From positions 3,544,071 through 3,608,070 of the forward strand of contig NC_066836.1 of the NCBI RefSeq assembly GCF_001640805.2: a DNA stretch of 64,000 nucleotides. The letters run 5' to 3'. Position numbers and translations under genes: made by a program. Under the pieces are notes generated by a model, which saw only the letters and a program-made list of their open reading frames with translations, ran no database searches and had not been told where the DNA came from. This document shows, piece after piece, positions 39,786 to 55,460 of the stretch; the first letter of the stretch is position 1; each line of letters opens with the position of its first letter. The stretch is from Lates calcarifer. Taxonomy: Eukaryota; Chordata; Actinopteri; Centropomidae.

Positions 39786-41254
39786 TCTTGATTGGAAGTG
39801 CTACTTTGAAAATGCTGAAGAAAATCCAACCATGTATGTGTGGAAATTACAGATACGCCATAATGTAGGACTTCCTTTCAACACCTTAAATTTGTGAGTC
39901 TATTAAAATGACACACTTTGATAAAGCAGGTGAGCTTGAGTCACTGTTAGTTTTTACAGTGTGTTATTGTACAACTTTACCATCATAGATGTCCACCAAC
40001 TGCCAAATGTGGACAAGTTATGAAGAAAACTTTCATGTAACCTCTCAGGTAACAAATCAACCTGGACGTTTGAAAGAGGAGAAAACACCTCTCGTCTTCC
40101 TCTGGGGCCTTGATGAATAGCTTTCACTGCCTTCATGTATTTGTTACTCATTGAGCAGAAACCATGTAACTATAACTCACAGCTTTCAAACTCTCCACCT
40201 TCGTTTTTGACTTTCACTGAAAGACATTATATACACCCAATTTCCTGCTTTACCTAATGAACCCGTCAAGAGTCATGTTCCTCCAGTGTCTCAACCTGAA
40301 GTGTAAATCTCAGGGAGATTTCCTGAAAACAAGAGAAATAATAAATGTCCTGAAAATGACATTTTTTTCTGGTGTGTCTAGTTTTTTCCCCAATGCTAGA
40401 CATTTTGAAACTGAACTCCTCACATAAACAGTGTGGTATGCTGACCCGGGAGAAGCATTGGTCACTGCCTGTCTGCACTCTGTGGTTTTTGGCTGCGGCC
40501 GACTGATGCTGAGGGTTTTGATGGCTGTCGCTTTTGGGAAAAGGCCTGATGAAACCTCACACTTTCCCCACAGTTCCTGAAGCGTCTAACCGAGGAAAAT
40601 GTTCTAGGCTGCAGTTTCTTGACCTAAGAGGAGAGTTGGGGCAACATGTTTTGGATTACACAGCTGTGTAGGCTAAAGTGAAGTGGTTACTTCCCTCCTT
40701 TTGCTGACAGCTTTGCATGGACCATGGTTTAGTGCAAGCCAGATCTGCAGGACTTGGGTTTCCACAATCAGGGGCACTTTTATTAGTAAAGTATGATTCA
40801 AGAAAGGGAATTTGTGTTGGTGATACTGGTGCATTTATGTGTGTGGGATAGTCGTCTAACGCTGTTGCTGATAGTAGGGTTTTATATTCCAGTTTTAATT
40901 CCTTAGTTTCTTCTGGTTCTTTGGACAGACATGGAGGGCCTGTGTCCATACTGATCAAGTGTTGTAGATTGTGAAACCACTAGACTCAACAATGGAAATA
41001 AATACAAAACTTTAGGCTGTCCTCAGTAAAGCAAACCAACTAAATCAAAAACACATTAACATAAGAGCAGGCTGGGAGATACTGGATGACAAGGTACAAT
41101 ATTACAGTAATGTTAAATAGAGGCCACATAAAGAAATAAGCAGTTACTGCTGGCAGATAAATCTCAAACTTCAATCAAGTTACACTGTGTAGCCCAGTGG
41201 TTCTCAGTCCAGTCCAGGACTCCCCACAAAGCCTGTCTGACAATGACATTTGAA

Positions 41255-41440
41255 GCTGAACCGATTATTTGATCAACAGTCCACTGAGGGACTTGTGAAC
41301 AAAAATGCTAAAATTGTACCAGTTCCAGCGTCGCTGATGCAAATATTTTCATTTTGATTGACACTTTCATTATTTCTGATATTTTGTTGCCCAAACTATT
41401 TATCAGTTAATTAGTAATGAATGATAATGATAATTGCACA
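41255..41440 (+). repeat. dispersed percomorph repeat, copy 3
   Basis: It begins 'gaagctgaaccgattatttg', continues 'atcaacagtccactgaggg' and 'aaaaatgctaaaattgtacc', and ends in the 'actatttatcagttaattag' block. It resembles the A/T-rich head of the same family as 25115-25325 and 31595-31780, in the same orientation, but is more diverged. Confidence 0.45.
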
Positions 41441-42180
41441 GTTTATCAGCTAAAAAAGCAAAACATTACTCACATTTGGCTCCAGTTCCCCTCATCTTGT
41501 CATTTCCACTGTGTATGACAAGCAAATTTCCCCCTCTGTTCAAATAATCAGTCCTGCTGTCTTTCATCTTATATGTCTACTTTTATTGATATATATGGTT
41601 TAGATTCAGTAAATCATGTGAAAGAACACAAACCGTATGCAGTGTGGAGCTTGACATGAGGGAAAATGCGGTCTATTGATGTACTCTAATTCTGTGTGAA
41701 ATTGTAATGACTTGACGTTATTTTATGTGACGAGGGAATAAATCAAACGGGCAATAGATGGATAGCAGCTTGAAAAGATTTATGTTTTGGAGTTGGTAGC
41801 CAGAACGAAGGGAAGTGTAATTTTTGGACGGCCATACCATATAAGCTCAGGGAGTTCTGATGAAATAAGACTGGGCGATTGCTGATGTGGCGCAAGCAGT
41901 GACACACACCTCTAAGGATTAATTCCCCTTTGAGAGACCTCCGGTTCCCTCCCTCTGGCCTGGCTGCCAGCGTATTGTTCTAGCCAGAGTTATGATGATG
42001 ATTTATGAGCTGCAAGTGACTGCTGAAAAGTGGACTGACTCATACTTTCCATTGTAATTTACTTTTCAATTATTGTTACTGTTTTTTGGCTTGGGTTTAG
42101 GGGATGTGTGCGCGTGAAAGTAGACTAAAGTTGATAAAAAGTGAGATGAGAGTTTTGCACACACACAAACATAGAACTAT

Positions 42181-42201
42181 ACACACACACACACACACAC
42201 A
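42181..42201. repeat. (AC)n microsatellite
   Basis: A short AC tract of about 10 units. A comparable TG run sits at 42513-42531. Confidence 0.85.
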
Positions 42202-44131
42202 GCACTTTAAAAAAAAACAGGAAACTGGTAAACTTGCCATTAATAATCAATATAAGGAATAACAATTTATAAACATTAGTCCACTTAATTTGAAAATGTA
42301 TAATTGCAGCCTTAAAAACATGAGTGAACTTAACTTGAAATGGTCCTTGGTATGAATATTGTTGCAGCTCTCTTCATCAGTTTTAAGTCAAAAGTAGGAA
42401 AGTTGCTGTATATTGTTGACTCAGACCAATCAACACATATTGCTCTGTGTACACATCTTTCTGTTTTCCTGAGGGAAGACCAACTGTGCTGATTGGATGT
42501 CACCTTTTTCTGAGTGTGTGTGTGTGTGTGTTATGATGATGGGTGGCAGCGGTTCTCCTGTGGCAGGGTCAGGACCCTGCTTGTCAACAAACCTCAGCAA
42601 TTAGCTTTGACTTGGGGCTGTTTCATAGCTCACAGACATCAGTTCACTCAATGAAACATCCAACAGAAACAACATCAGGTCCAGAGGCAGCACCTGTCAG
42701 TCATAGCTGTGTCCTCTAGTGTTTCCATGTTTCACTTACATTGACTAGACAAAGGAAACACATGCTGAAACTGATGTTTAGTTTGTTTACTTGTCATTCA
42801 TGTTTTTGTCATGTACAAAAAATGTATTACAATTACAGACCATTCAGTTTTACTCTCTGCTTATTTCAGAGATATATTTTAGTCAACATGAAATCATTAT
42901 ATAAAACAGATAACAATATGTCCACCATTAGCCTGGCTGGTTTAACAGTCCAGCTTTAATACATGTTTTAAGCTCAAAACAAAAAGTTTAGTGGAACTAT
43001 AAAATAATCCTGTAACCACTCCCAATATTATTTTATTGTCATGTTCTCATCTCCATATGGATACAAGTGCTGTATGCAAATGATCTCATACATACATAAT
43101 TATGTAATCCAAATGATTTCAACGACTGTTTGTTGTTTGAAATAATTCGATAAAATGAAACTTTTGAGATCCCTGTGGGCAAATGCAGCTTCTCCAGTAG
43201 TGGAGGAATGAGAGTGGAATGTCGTAGAAACTTTAATATTCTACTGTTTTCTGCAATTTTCTGCTGATTTGAAGAGAAAATGATCAATGGAAATGTGCAG
43301 ATTCTGTCAAGGAGGTGTCCAAAACAGCATTAGTAGCAGGCCATTTGTGCTGTGCAAAGATTTGTAGGATATTAAAATCTGGTTCTTGATTTTAAACTAA
43401 TAATGGATTGTTGTTCTTTTGTTGGACTCGGGGTTGTTTGCATTAACAACTGCGTCATATCTACTGTACTGCTGTTATCAGAACATTGATGATTAGCAGT
43501 GATTATTTCTACCTTTCAGTGATATCAGATTGGCTCAAGATTTGGAGGCTAAAACACATTTATAGTGCTCACTGCGGCTGAACTGATTACCATGTTCTGT
43601 AATAACAACCACATGGGCTGTAAAAGCACTTGGGGTTGGGGGTTCTTCTTCGGTAGTGTCCTCGGGGAGTAGGCCAGGGGAGGGTGCGGGTTTGCTGACT
43701 CAGCTGTTCTGGCTGAACTGAGCTTTAATGAGGGAAGAGTGGAGGACTCTCTGACAGTCATACACAGGAAGTTTTATATATAGACATGCATCCATAAAAC
43801 ACACAATCATGGACAGACACACACCCCGTCTTACTGCTTTCTCCCCTGTGTCTCATACACATTTGAGCACACACACTTCTAATCTCCACTATCTGCTCCA
43901 CGTCACTTCTTCTCCTGTCTTTCTTTCCTTTATACAGCCTTTCACATACTCTGAACATCTCTTTCACTTAAACACACGCACACACTCCACAGCTCCCACA
44001 ACCTCCCCTCCTGCCCTTTCACCCTTTATTATCCCCATAACTGTGTGTACAGATTAGCCCCGAGCTCTAATTTGAAGTAAATGTGTGCACATTTATGTAA
44101 AGGGGCTAATGGGAAAAATGAGTCTGTGTAA

Positions 44132-44132
<1 letters not shown>

Positions 44133-44210
<78 letters not shown>
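44133..44210. repeat. (TG)39 microsatellite
   Basis: 78 bp of uninterrupted TG followed by CGCGCCC. It is the longest perfect dinucleotide tract in the window. A shorter interrupted TG array follows at 44343-44378. Confidence 0.98.
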
Positions 44211-44215
<5 letters not shown>

Positions 44216-44342
44216 CCTCGAGAGCCTGTTCCTCTCACTGGGGAGCCTGTCCAGTGTGCTATAAAACTCCACTGCTCTCAGACTAAATGTGGTTCAAATG
44301 AAGGTTTAATGTGTTGGAAAACTGGTAGTTGGATTTAAATGG

Positions 44343-44378
44343 TGTGTGTGTGTGTGTGTGTGTCTGTGTGTGTGTGTT
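44343..44378. repeat. (TG)n microsatellite, interrupted
   Basis: About 17 TG units with a single TC interruption. Confidence 0.93.
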
Positions 44379-44615
44379 TTTCTGTTTGGCCATGTATAGG
44401 TAGTAGTGTGTATATGTTTAAGAAGTGGTTTTATTGAGCTCATTGCATTTTTTGAATGAATGCGTCAGTGTTAATCTTTTCTGTTTACATTCTCTCTTTT
44501 TCTTAAGTTTGATCAAGATGCTTTTTAGAAGCATATTCTGTAACATAACTGTTTAGTGCTTCCTTCTCTTTTACATGTAAAAAGATACATAGCAGGTTAA
44601 AAATGGGGCCTTCGA

Positions 44616-44660
44616 AGCAGAATTGGGTGTCATAACGTTTTTATGGATTCCAATTCTGCT
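44616..44660. repeat. 45-nt perfect-stem hairpin
   Basis: AGCAGAATTGG (44616-44626) is exactly complementary to CCAATTCTGCT (44650-44660). Inside, after a symmetric 4-nt bulge, CATAA pairs with TTATG around CGTTT. It could be a small structured element or the remnant of a palindromic repeat. Confidence 0.7.
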
Positions 44661-45174
44661 AATTAACTCTTATGAGTGAGCAGATAAAGCTGTAGACCTG
44701 TGCTAAGGATTACATCCATTAAACATTCAGTGAGTAGGATCATTGTAGCAATAAAAAGCACAAGAGCTGCACCATCCAGATCGATTTTATTTATTTGTCC
44801 AGTGATATCAACTTGAAAGATTTGTTAGGGAACAATGTGTTTCCCATTGTGTCTTGATCACATGATCAACAAAAACAATATGAAGACATTAAACTTAGAA
44901 TTAGCGTGACTTATTAGTTTAGAATATAAAAGATAGAAAACCAGATGTCTGGCAACGCTGTGTTTAAATTTTCAGTTTTATATTTGCTTTTTACCGCAGA
45001 GAATGTGCTACCATATGCTGATTATGGAGCATTATGACTGACTGTCACTGAGGGAATCCCAAACAGTGTATTTTCAATATTGCACTTTAAATAAAATAAA
45101 GTTAGGGGTCTCAGAAGACACAGCTAAGAAAACAATGACACAAATTAAAAAAAATTAAAGCAGCAGAAGCTGAG

Positions 45175-45425
45175 ACATCTCTACCTGTAGCTCTTGCCCA
45201 ACAACACTGGATCCTACAATTCCCATAATGCAGCTAACAGCATCTTTTCATCAGACCCTCCATGCCTGAAAAATGCTGACATCCTTTAAACTCTGTGCCC
45301 CCAGTTGGTAGCAGTCGTTCTGTTTGTAGCCTCCAAGCCTAAGCCAGGATTACTCTGATGACATCAAGTCCTCCAGAGCCACAGCTTCCAGTTGTTCTGT
45401 AATATTAAACTGACCCCTCCCAGCA
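45175..45425. repeat. candidate degenerate interspersed repeat
   Basis: The segment contains 'tcctacaattcccataatgc', 'agcatcttttcatcagacc', 'tgtgcccccagttggtagca' and 'gatgacatcaagtcctccag', a word order that feels like a teleost repeat. I am not certain, and no terminal repeats were seen. Confidence 0.35.
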
Positions 45426-46512
45426 TACATTCATTTTCTTGCATTGACTACCTTTTTGGCATCTTAGTTGTTAGTGTTAGCTCTGGCCACCCATTTCAGA
45501 AACACCTACTCACATGCATTGACACACGTGTTTTTTTTTTATATTCCTTCCTCTTAGAAATGTGGAAGTGATTTAAATTCAGCCCTGGCTCTCAGTATTC
45601 TTACTCCAAAGATAAAAATATTTCTCTTTGAAGAAAACTGAAATTGATAAACCTTCTATCTATTATCTATTTATTTTTTAATATTTTTCCTGAGGTGAAA
45701 ATATTGCATCTGTCTCTGTTTCTGATCTTGGCGTGCGGTGTTTGATCAGGCTTTCTTTAAAGTTCATGGTTTTTCTTTGGTAAGGATCATGTAAACAAAG
45801 CCAGATGAAGTGCCTTGATATCTTGAAGATGTTTGAGCTGTAGACCTTCCCTATTAGTTCTAATGTGAATGAGATGTTGTGGGTCAGGGGGTTGGACCTT
45901 TGAGTAGGGACATTATCACAGTCAAGCCTCTCCATCAGATCTCACCATGAGGGACAGTTAGATCATGTCCTCTGAACTGGGAAATGTTGGATGGATTTTT
46001 CATTTTCTCCCTGGCTAACTGAAGCCAGCTGAACACACACGCAGGCCTGGTGGGAGTCACAGAGGGACAGCATGAATCTCATCTTTAATCTAATAAAGGG
46101 ACTCAGTAAAGGCTGGAATTAATCAGATCTGTGAGGGAGAAGAGCTTTGAACCTAAAGATGTGGAGCGAGGAGGCATTTTGACTACAGAGAGGATATGAT
46201 TGGACATAATGAGCACCTCAGGGTCATAACGTAAAATACAGGGTCTGAATCACCTCCATATTCTTTTACACTGTATGTGCGGTCCTCCTGCATTTGAACT
46301 GAAAAGGACCACCTTGTGTTGTTTTGTCTGTGCACCAATATCAAGCCAACTACCTCTAAATTTATTGCAGTCACAGTGACTGTAGTTATGATTTGGGCTT
46401 CAGAGCTGATATGACCATGTTGGACCAATTCCACTCCAGTCTGGGTCAGTTGGTGTTGATGGCTGTCCATAAAATCACGTAGTGTGTTGTTCTCATTTGC
46501 TTCCTGATCCTG

Positions 46513-46547
46513 TTCTCATTAAGTCTGGAAAACAAACTTAATGAGAA
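46513..46547. repeat. short perfect hairpin beside a SINE-like fragment
   Basis: TTCTCATTAAGT (46513-46524) is the exact reverse complement of ACTTAATGAGAA (46536-46547), separated by 11 nt. Confidence 0.75.
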
Positions 46548-46548
46548 T

Positions 46549-46612
46549 AGTGGCTGTGGCTCAGGAGGTAGAGTGGGTTGTTAAGTCCCTGGCTCTTCTA
46601 TGTGTGTTGTTT
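46549..46612 (+). repeat. SINE-like repeat head fragment
   Basis: The sequence 'agtggctgtggctcaggagg' followed by 'tagagtgggttgt' and 'gtccctggctcttct' matches the head of a common teleost repeat with a tRNA-like A-box and B-box layout. It is truncated after about 60 bp, with part of the interior missing. Confidence 0.6.
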
Positions 46613-46925
46613 GAGTGATCATTAAGACAAGAAAAGAGCTATATACATTCAGTCTGGTTTTTATGACTGGAATTGGGGTTTTGCATCCTCTTGACCATCA
46701 CTATTTCGACTCCAACCATACAGCAGTCTGTGTGTGTGTTGTCCTGTGTATTTGCAAAACTGTTCAATGTGTGTTCATTTTTTATGTTGGGACTTTCTTA
46801 TGTTATTCATTGTTTTTTTCTGGCATTTAAACTCCCAACACTTCCCTCTCATTTCCACCACTCCCCTTTCTGAGAACTTACAGCAGTTGAGCCTGTTAAT
46901 CTTTCATGATATGAATTTTGTGTAA

Positions 46926-51300
<4,375 letters not shown>

Positions 51301-51491
51301 ATATGCCCCTCCATGTCCGGCGCAGCAGTGACCCGGCCCTGCTGACCATTAATGGGCCATTTAGCGGTGGCGGCGAGTCACGGGTCCAAACGGAAGAGCC
51401 GCCATCAAGGAAGAACCCAACCCGCTGGTCCACCACCGCTGGTTTCTTGAAAGCACACCACTCATCTGGCACCAACAGCCTAGAGAGAAAG
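51301..51491 (+). CDS. pard3: pard3 exon 4 (linker with 14-3-3 site)
   Basis: This 191-nt exon starts with two bases that complete an Asn codon from exon 3, then reads MPLHVRRSSDPALL and ends NSLERK in phase 0 before donor GTAGGC at 51492. If exon 1 encodes the usual 40 residues, the first Ser of RRSSDP falls at residue 144. This is the position reported in mammalian Par-3 as a phosphorylation-dependent 14-3-3 binding site, so the regulatory site looks conserved. The second conserved block is EEPPSRKNPTRWSTTAGFLK. Between the two, the sequence INGPFSGGGESRVQ is variable, as expected for a disordered linker. The exon lies between the N-terminal oligomerisation domain and PDZ1. Confidence 0.97.
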
Positions 51492-51792
<301 letters not shown>

Positions 51793-54700
51793 TAACACAA
51801 TTATTGCTGAATATACACACAAAGCATTCAGTCACACACTCTGAACCCCTGAACCAAACCACTTTAAAACAAAATCTGTCCCATAAAACACTGGGAAAAA
51901 TGTCATGCGGCCACGTAGGCTCAACATTGTTATAAAACCTCGTGCACACTTTATCTGTCTCCTACACTTTTATGTCCGGACATGAAGTGAACACCTGATA
52001 CCTACAGCTATCCAGAGATTTACAGCCAGTCTCATCCTCACACTACGCATCATCCCTAAGCTCTGTCAAAGTCTGTCTGAGTGGCCTAGATCCAGTCCAG
52101 AGCCCGACCCAGTTCTATCACTCCCCCTGGCCCTTAGCGAAGAGGTTAAAAAGTGAAGAATTTCCACCATAAATCCCCACTGACACATATGTCATAGAAG
52201 GAGAGTAACATAATGTTGATATAGTAAATAGCATAAGCCACATACAGTACATGTGGTCCTGTTTAACTAGATATGTTGAACCTTGCCAAAGTCGGGGGCT
52301 CTTTTCCCCCTGTGGTCATGCAAACCAAAGTTTAGTTAGATATGATCATAAAATATGATAACACATCCTGACCCACATACATGATTTGGTTCATACCTGG
52401 TCATTGCATAGGTTGTATTACAAAGTCAGATTTTTTTACTTTAAAAATATCAGAATAAAAAAAGATCAGAAAAGTGAATGAGTTGAATAAACATGAAGCT
52501 GTGTAAAAGGGTCACTCACTTTCTTCTCTTGTTTATTGGCTGTTGGTTCTGTTTGTCTAACATCTGTTTTTGCTCAAGGTTTAATGAAGAGGGATTAATC
52601 TGTGTGACTGTTGAGTCACCCAGTCTGTGATATAAAAGAGGAAATAGAACCAACATATGAAAACTATAGGACTCTTCATACACTTGCACTTTAAGTGCAA
52701 GACGCACCAACTGGATCATGTAGCATTGTGTTGTATACAAGCATATGACAAAACTGCTGACTAGATATTTGTCATGGCATCCAGCTGGCTTTTGGCTGTA
52801 TCTTTAAGTGCTGCTGGTGTACTGAAGTGCAGCTTTTTATGCAGGGGATGAGGTGACATATCATTTTGATGGAGCTAATTCTTTGAAGTCACCTTTAAGC
52901 TCCAGCACAACCTAACAGCCTCAGCTTTTAAAGCACTGTTTTAAACATGCTAATTTACAGTACACTAAGATTTTGATTTATCATTTTGGCACTTGGATGT
53001 AAAGGCTTTACTAAGTGTCCTCTAACTCAAATTATTTTTGTCATTATATAAGTTCTTTTGTAAACAGGATCTTGCACAGAAGGGTTAAGTGTACAGCGAG
53101 TTCTCACCATCCATCAGAGTGTAGAACTGCAGTGTTTTCCTGATCTGTCTTACAGCAGGTTTTAGTGTGAGGGGGGTTAAGTGGTGGAGGTCACTGCAGG
53201 ATTGTGTAGTCAGTATTAATGACCTGCTGAAGGCCATCTGCACTCTTCAACTCACTCATACACACACACTCACAGTCGGACACACACATGTTCTCCTCCA
53301 TCTTCTCATTCTGTTGACAGCCCTCACTATGACCTGAACAGCTACATCAGTCTGTGTGGCCTTGTAGTTTGTCTGTCTTACTTAATGCTTCTTTCCGTGT
53401 GTTAGGAAGAGACAGCTTATGACTAGGTGTCATGTTGTGTATGCTTGGTGGTGGCACAGTAAATGACCCATCCAAATAGTTTGAATCTAAAATACATGAA
53501 CATTTATAACGTCAACTTTCTTCTTATCAGTGACACACACTCAGTCAGTCCAGTTTGAGGTCTCATGAGCTGTTGTTGTTGGCCAGTGCATAGACTGTCT
53601 GCTCGCTGTCACTGTTTTATGTCACATTGATTTAAGCTCCACTAAGCTCGCTTTGTTCCAGGAAGGATGTTGCAACTCTGCTGCGTGATGAGAAAAGCCT
53701 GGTTTTGTTCCAGACTTAAAAATCAAATGAAAAAATACATCAGACTAATGAAAAATACTTTTGTAAGAGCAAAGGTCTGTTAGTATACACTATAGACTGT
53801 CACTGTTATGTTAATGTTCTGAATGCATTTGATTACTCTCCTTTATCTTATTTTGTTGTTGTTGATGATGATGACCAAACAGCCTTACACTGTATTCCAT
53901 TTGGTGGGAATTGAGTTGACTACAGAGCCAGCCAAAAGAGACCCTGTGTTGGTGATTCTGCACAGAAACACACTGACTCAGATCACACTGAAACCACTTC
54001 AAAAACTTCTTAAAGTCAGAAGTGATTCCATAAGTTTCTTGTTGCTGCCAGAGCCACACCACCTGGCTTTCATACTAATACTGTTGCAATGTCTTGTCTG
54101 ATTCACTGCAAGCAAGGAAAGTTTTATTTATAGGCACAGCCTATTTCATGGGAATTTTACTGTGATTTCCAGAAAAGAAAACAACATTAAAATTGTAAGA
54201 GTAGAGTAGAATTACTTCAAACAATAACACAGCTGTTACCTCCAGCTTTTGGTTTTATTTTAAAACGTATCATCAGCAGGAGGTAGAGTTTAAGGATTAG
54301 CAGCTAATATACAACATGTGTGCTGATTGCTCAGTGTCATTAATCAGGCTGGTGAAGTAAGAGTTACAGTAAGTGGCAGTAAAGCATGGTGTCAGCGAAG
54401 AGTTGTGTCATTTTTAATTTGATGAACTTGTACTGATGCCCACAATGGTCTGTATATATGTAGATGTTTATGCGTCCTCAAAGTTAGACACTGTTTCAGT
54501 CTGAATATCAGAGGAACTGTTAGTAATAAACATACACACATGCTCCCCCTTCTCTGAGCACTGCCTTTATAAAGCATTTGATTGATGCAGAGATCATTGG
54601 ATTAATGTTTTACTGCTGCAAACCAAAACTTTCTCTATTTGTCCCCAGCTGTCCATACCTCTGTGTGTGACTTTGTAAATCTGACTGGTCATGCAAAGCT

Positions 54701-55249
54701 AAAATGAAAAACTAAAATGAACATTTTATTACCAGGATAGTTTCTGGCTATCAGACTTTTTCTTTAATAAGACAGTGTAGCAGCAGAGTTGGCAGACTAT
54801 AAAAAGAACATCATAGAAAATACAGTGCAAAACACTCAAAGACACAGCGCTGTATAACTAGAATACAGCAGCAGGTCAGTAGATGGTGTCAGTTATGTTT
54901 TGAACCGGCAGCACTGACTCAGAGTACTGAATAAGAAATTGTGACTTAGAATTAGAAATGATCATATTATCATAAATTATTATATTATCATTCCAAGCAG
55001 TAGGGGCAGCAGACATATGTCTTCTCTGCAAAGTAACACATCCTGAGTTTAAAAAAAAAAAAGTAAAATAAGAGACAAAGTAAAACAAAGTAGGTTCTGT
55101 TAATAGAGCTGATTTGGAGCATTTCATGTATCTTTAATGGATGCACAGCTTCTGTATACTTTCTGAACTTCCTAACAGTTAATTACAGCACCTTACAGAA
55201 GTCTGCTACAACACAATTAGAGCTATTTTCCAGCAGCATATGAAACCTT

Positions 55250-55460
55250 TGTTAAGAATATAAAATAGCATGGTATGGGAATGAAGAATAGCATAGTAAG
55301 AATAGAATGCAGTGATTTAATTAGAATAGAGCAGCTTGGAATGATGAATTAAGCAAAGCAATTTCCTCAAGTTAGTTTCATCTTATCTTCCCAGAATGAA
55401 TAACATGGAACAGAGGAGTATGAAATGAAGAGAAGAATTAGCATAGAGCATCACATAATG
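55250..55460 (+). repeat. degenerate A/T-rich 'AATAGAAT' low-complexity repeat
   Basis: Loose repetition of words such as 'gaatagcatagtaagaatag' and 'tagaatagagcagcttggaa'. No sharp unit or boundaries are visible. Confidence 0.45.

Noticed and set aside
40040..40055. CTCAG|GTAACA, a second acceptor-donor juxtaposition
   Set aside because: Weak pyrimidine tract and a poor donor, much less convincing than 29673/29674.
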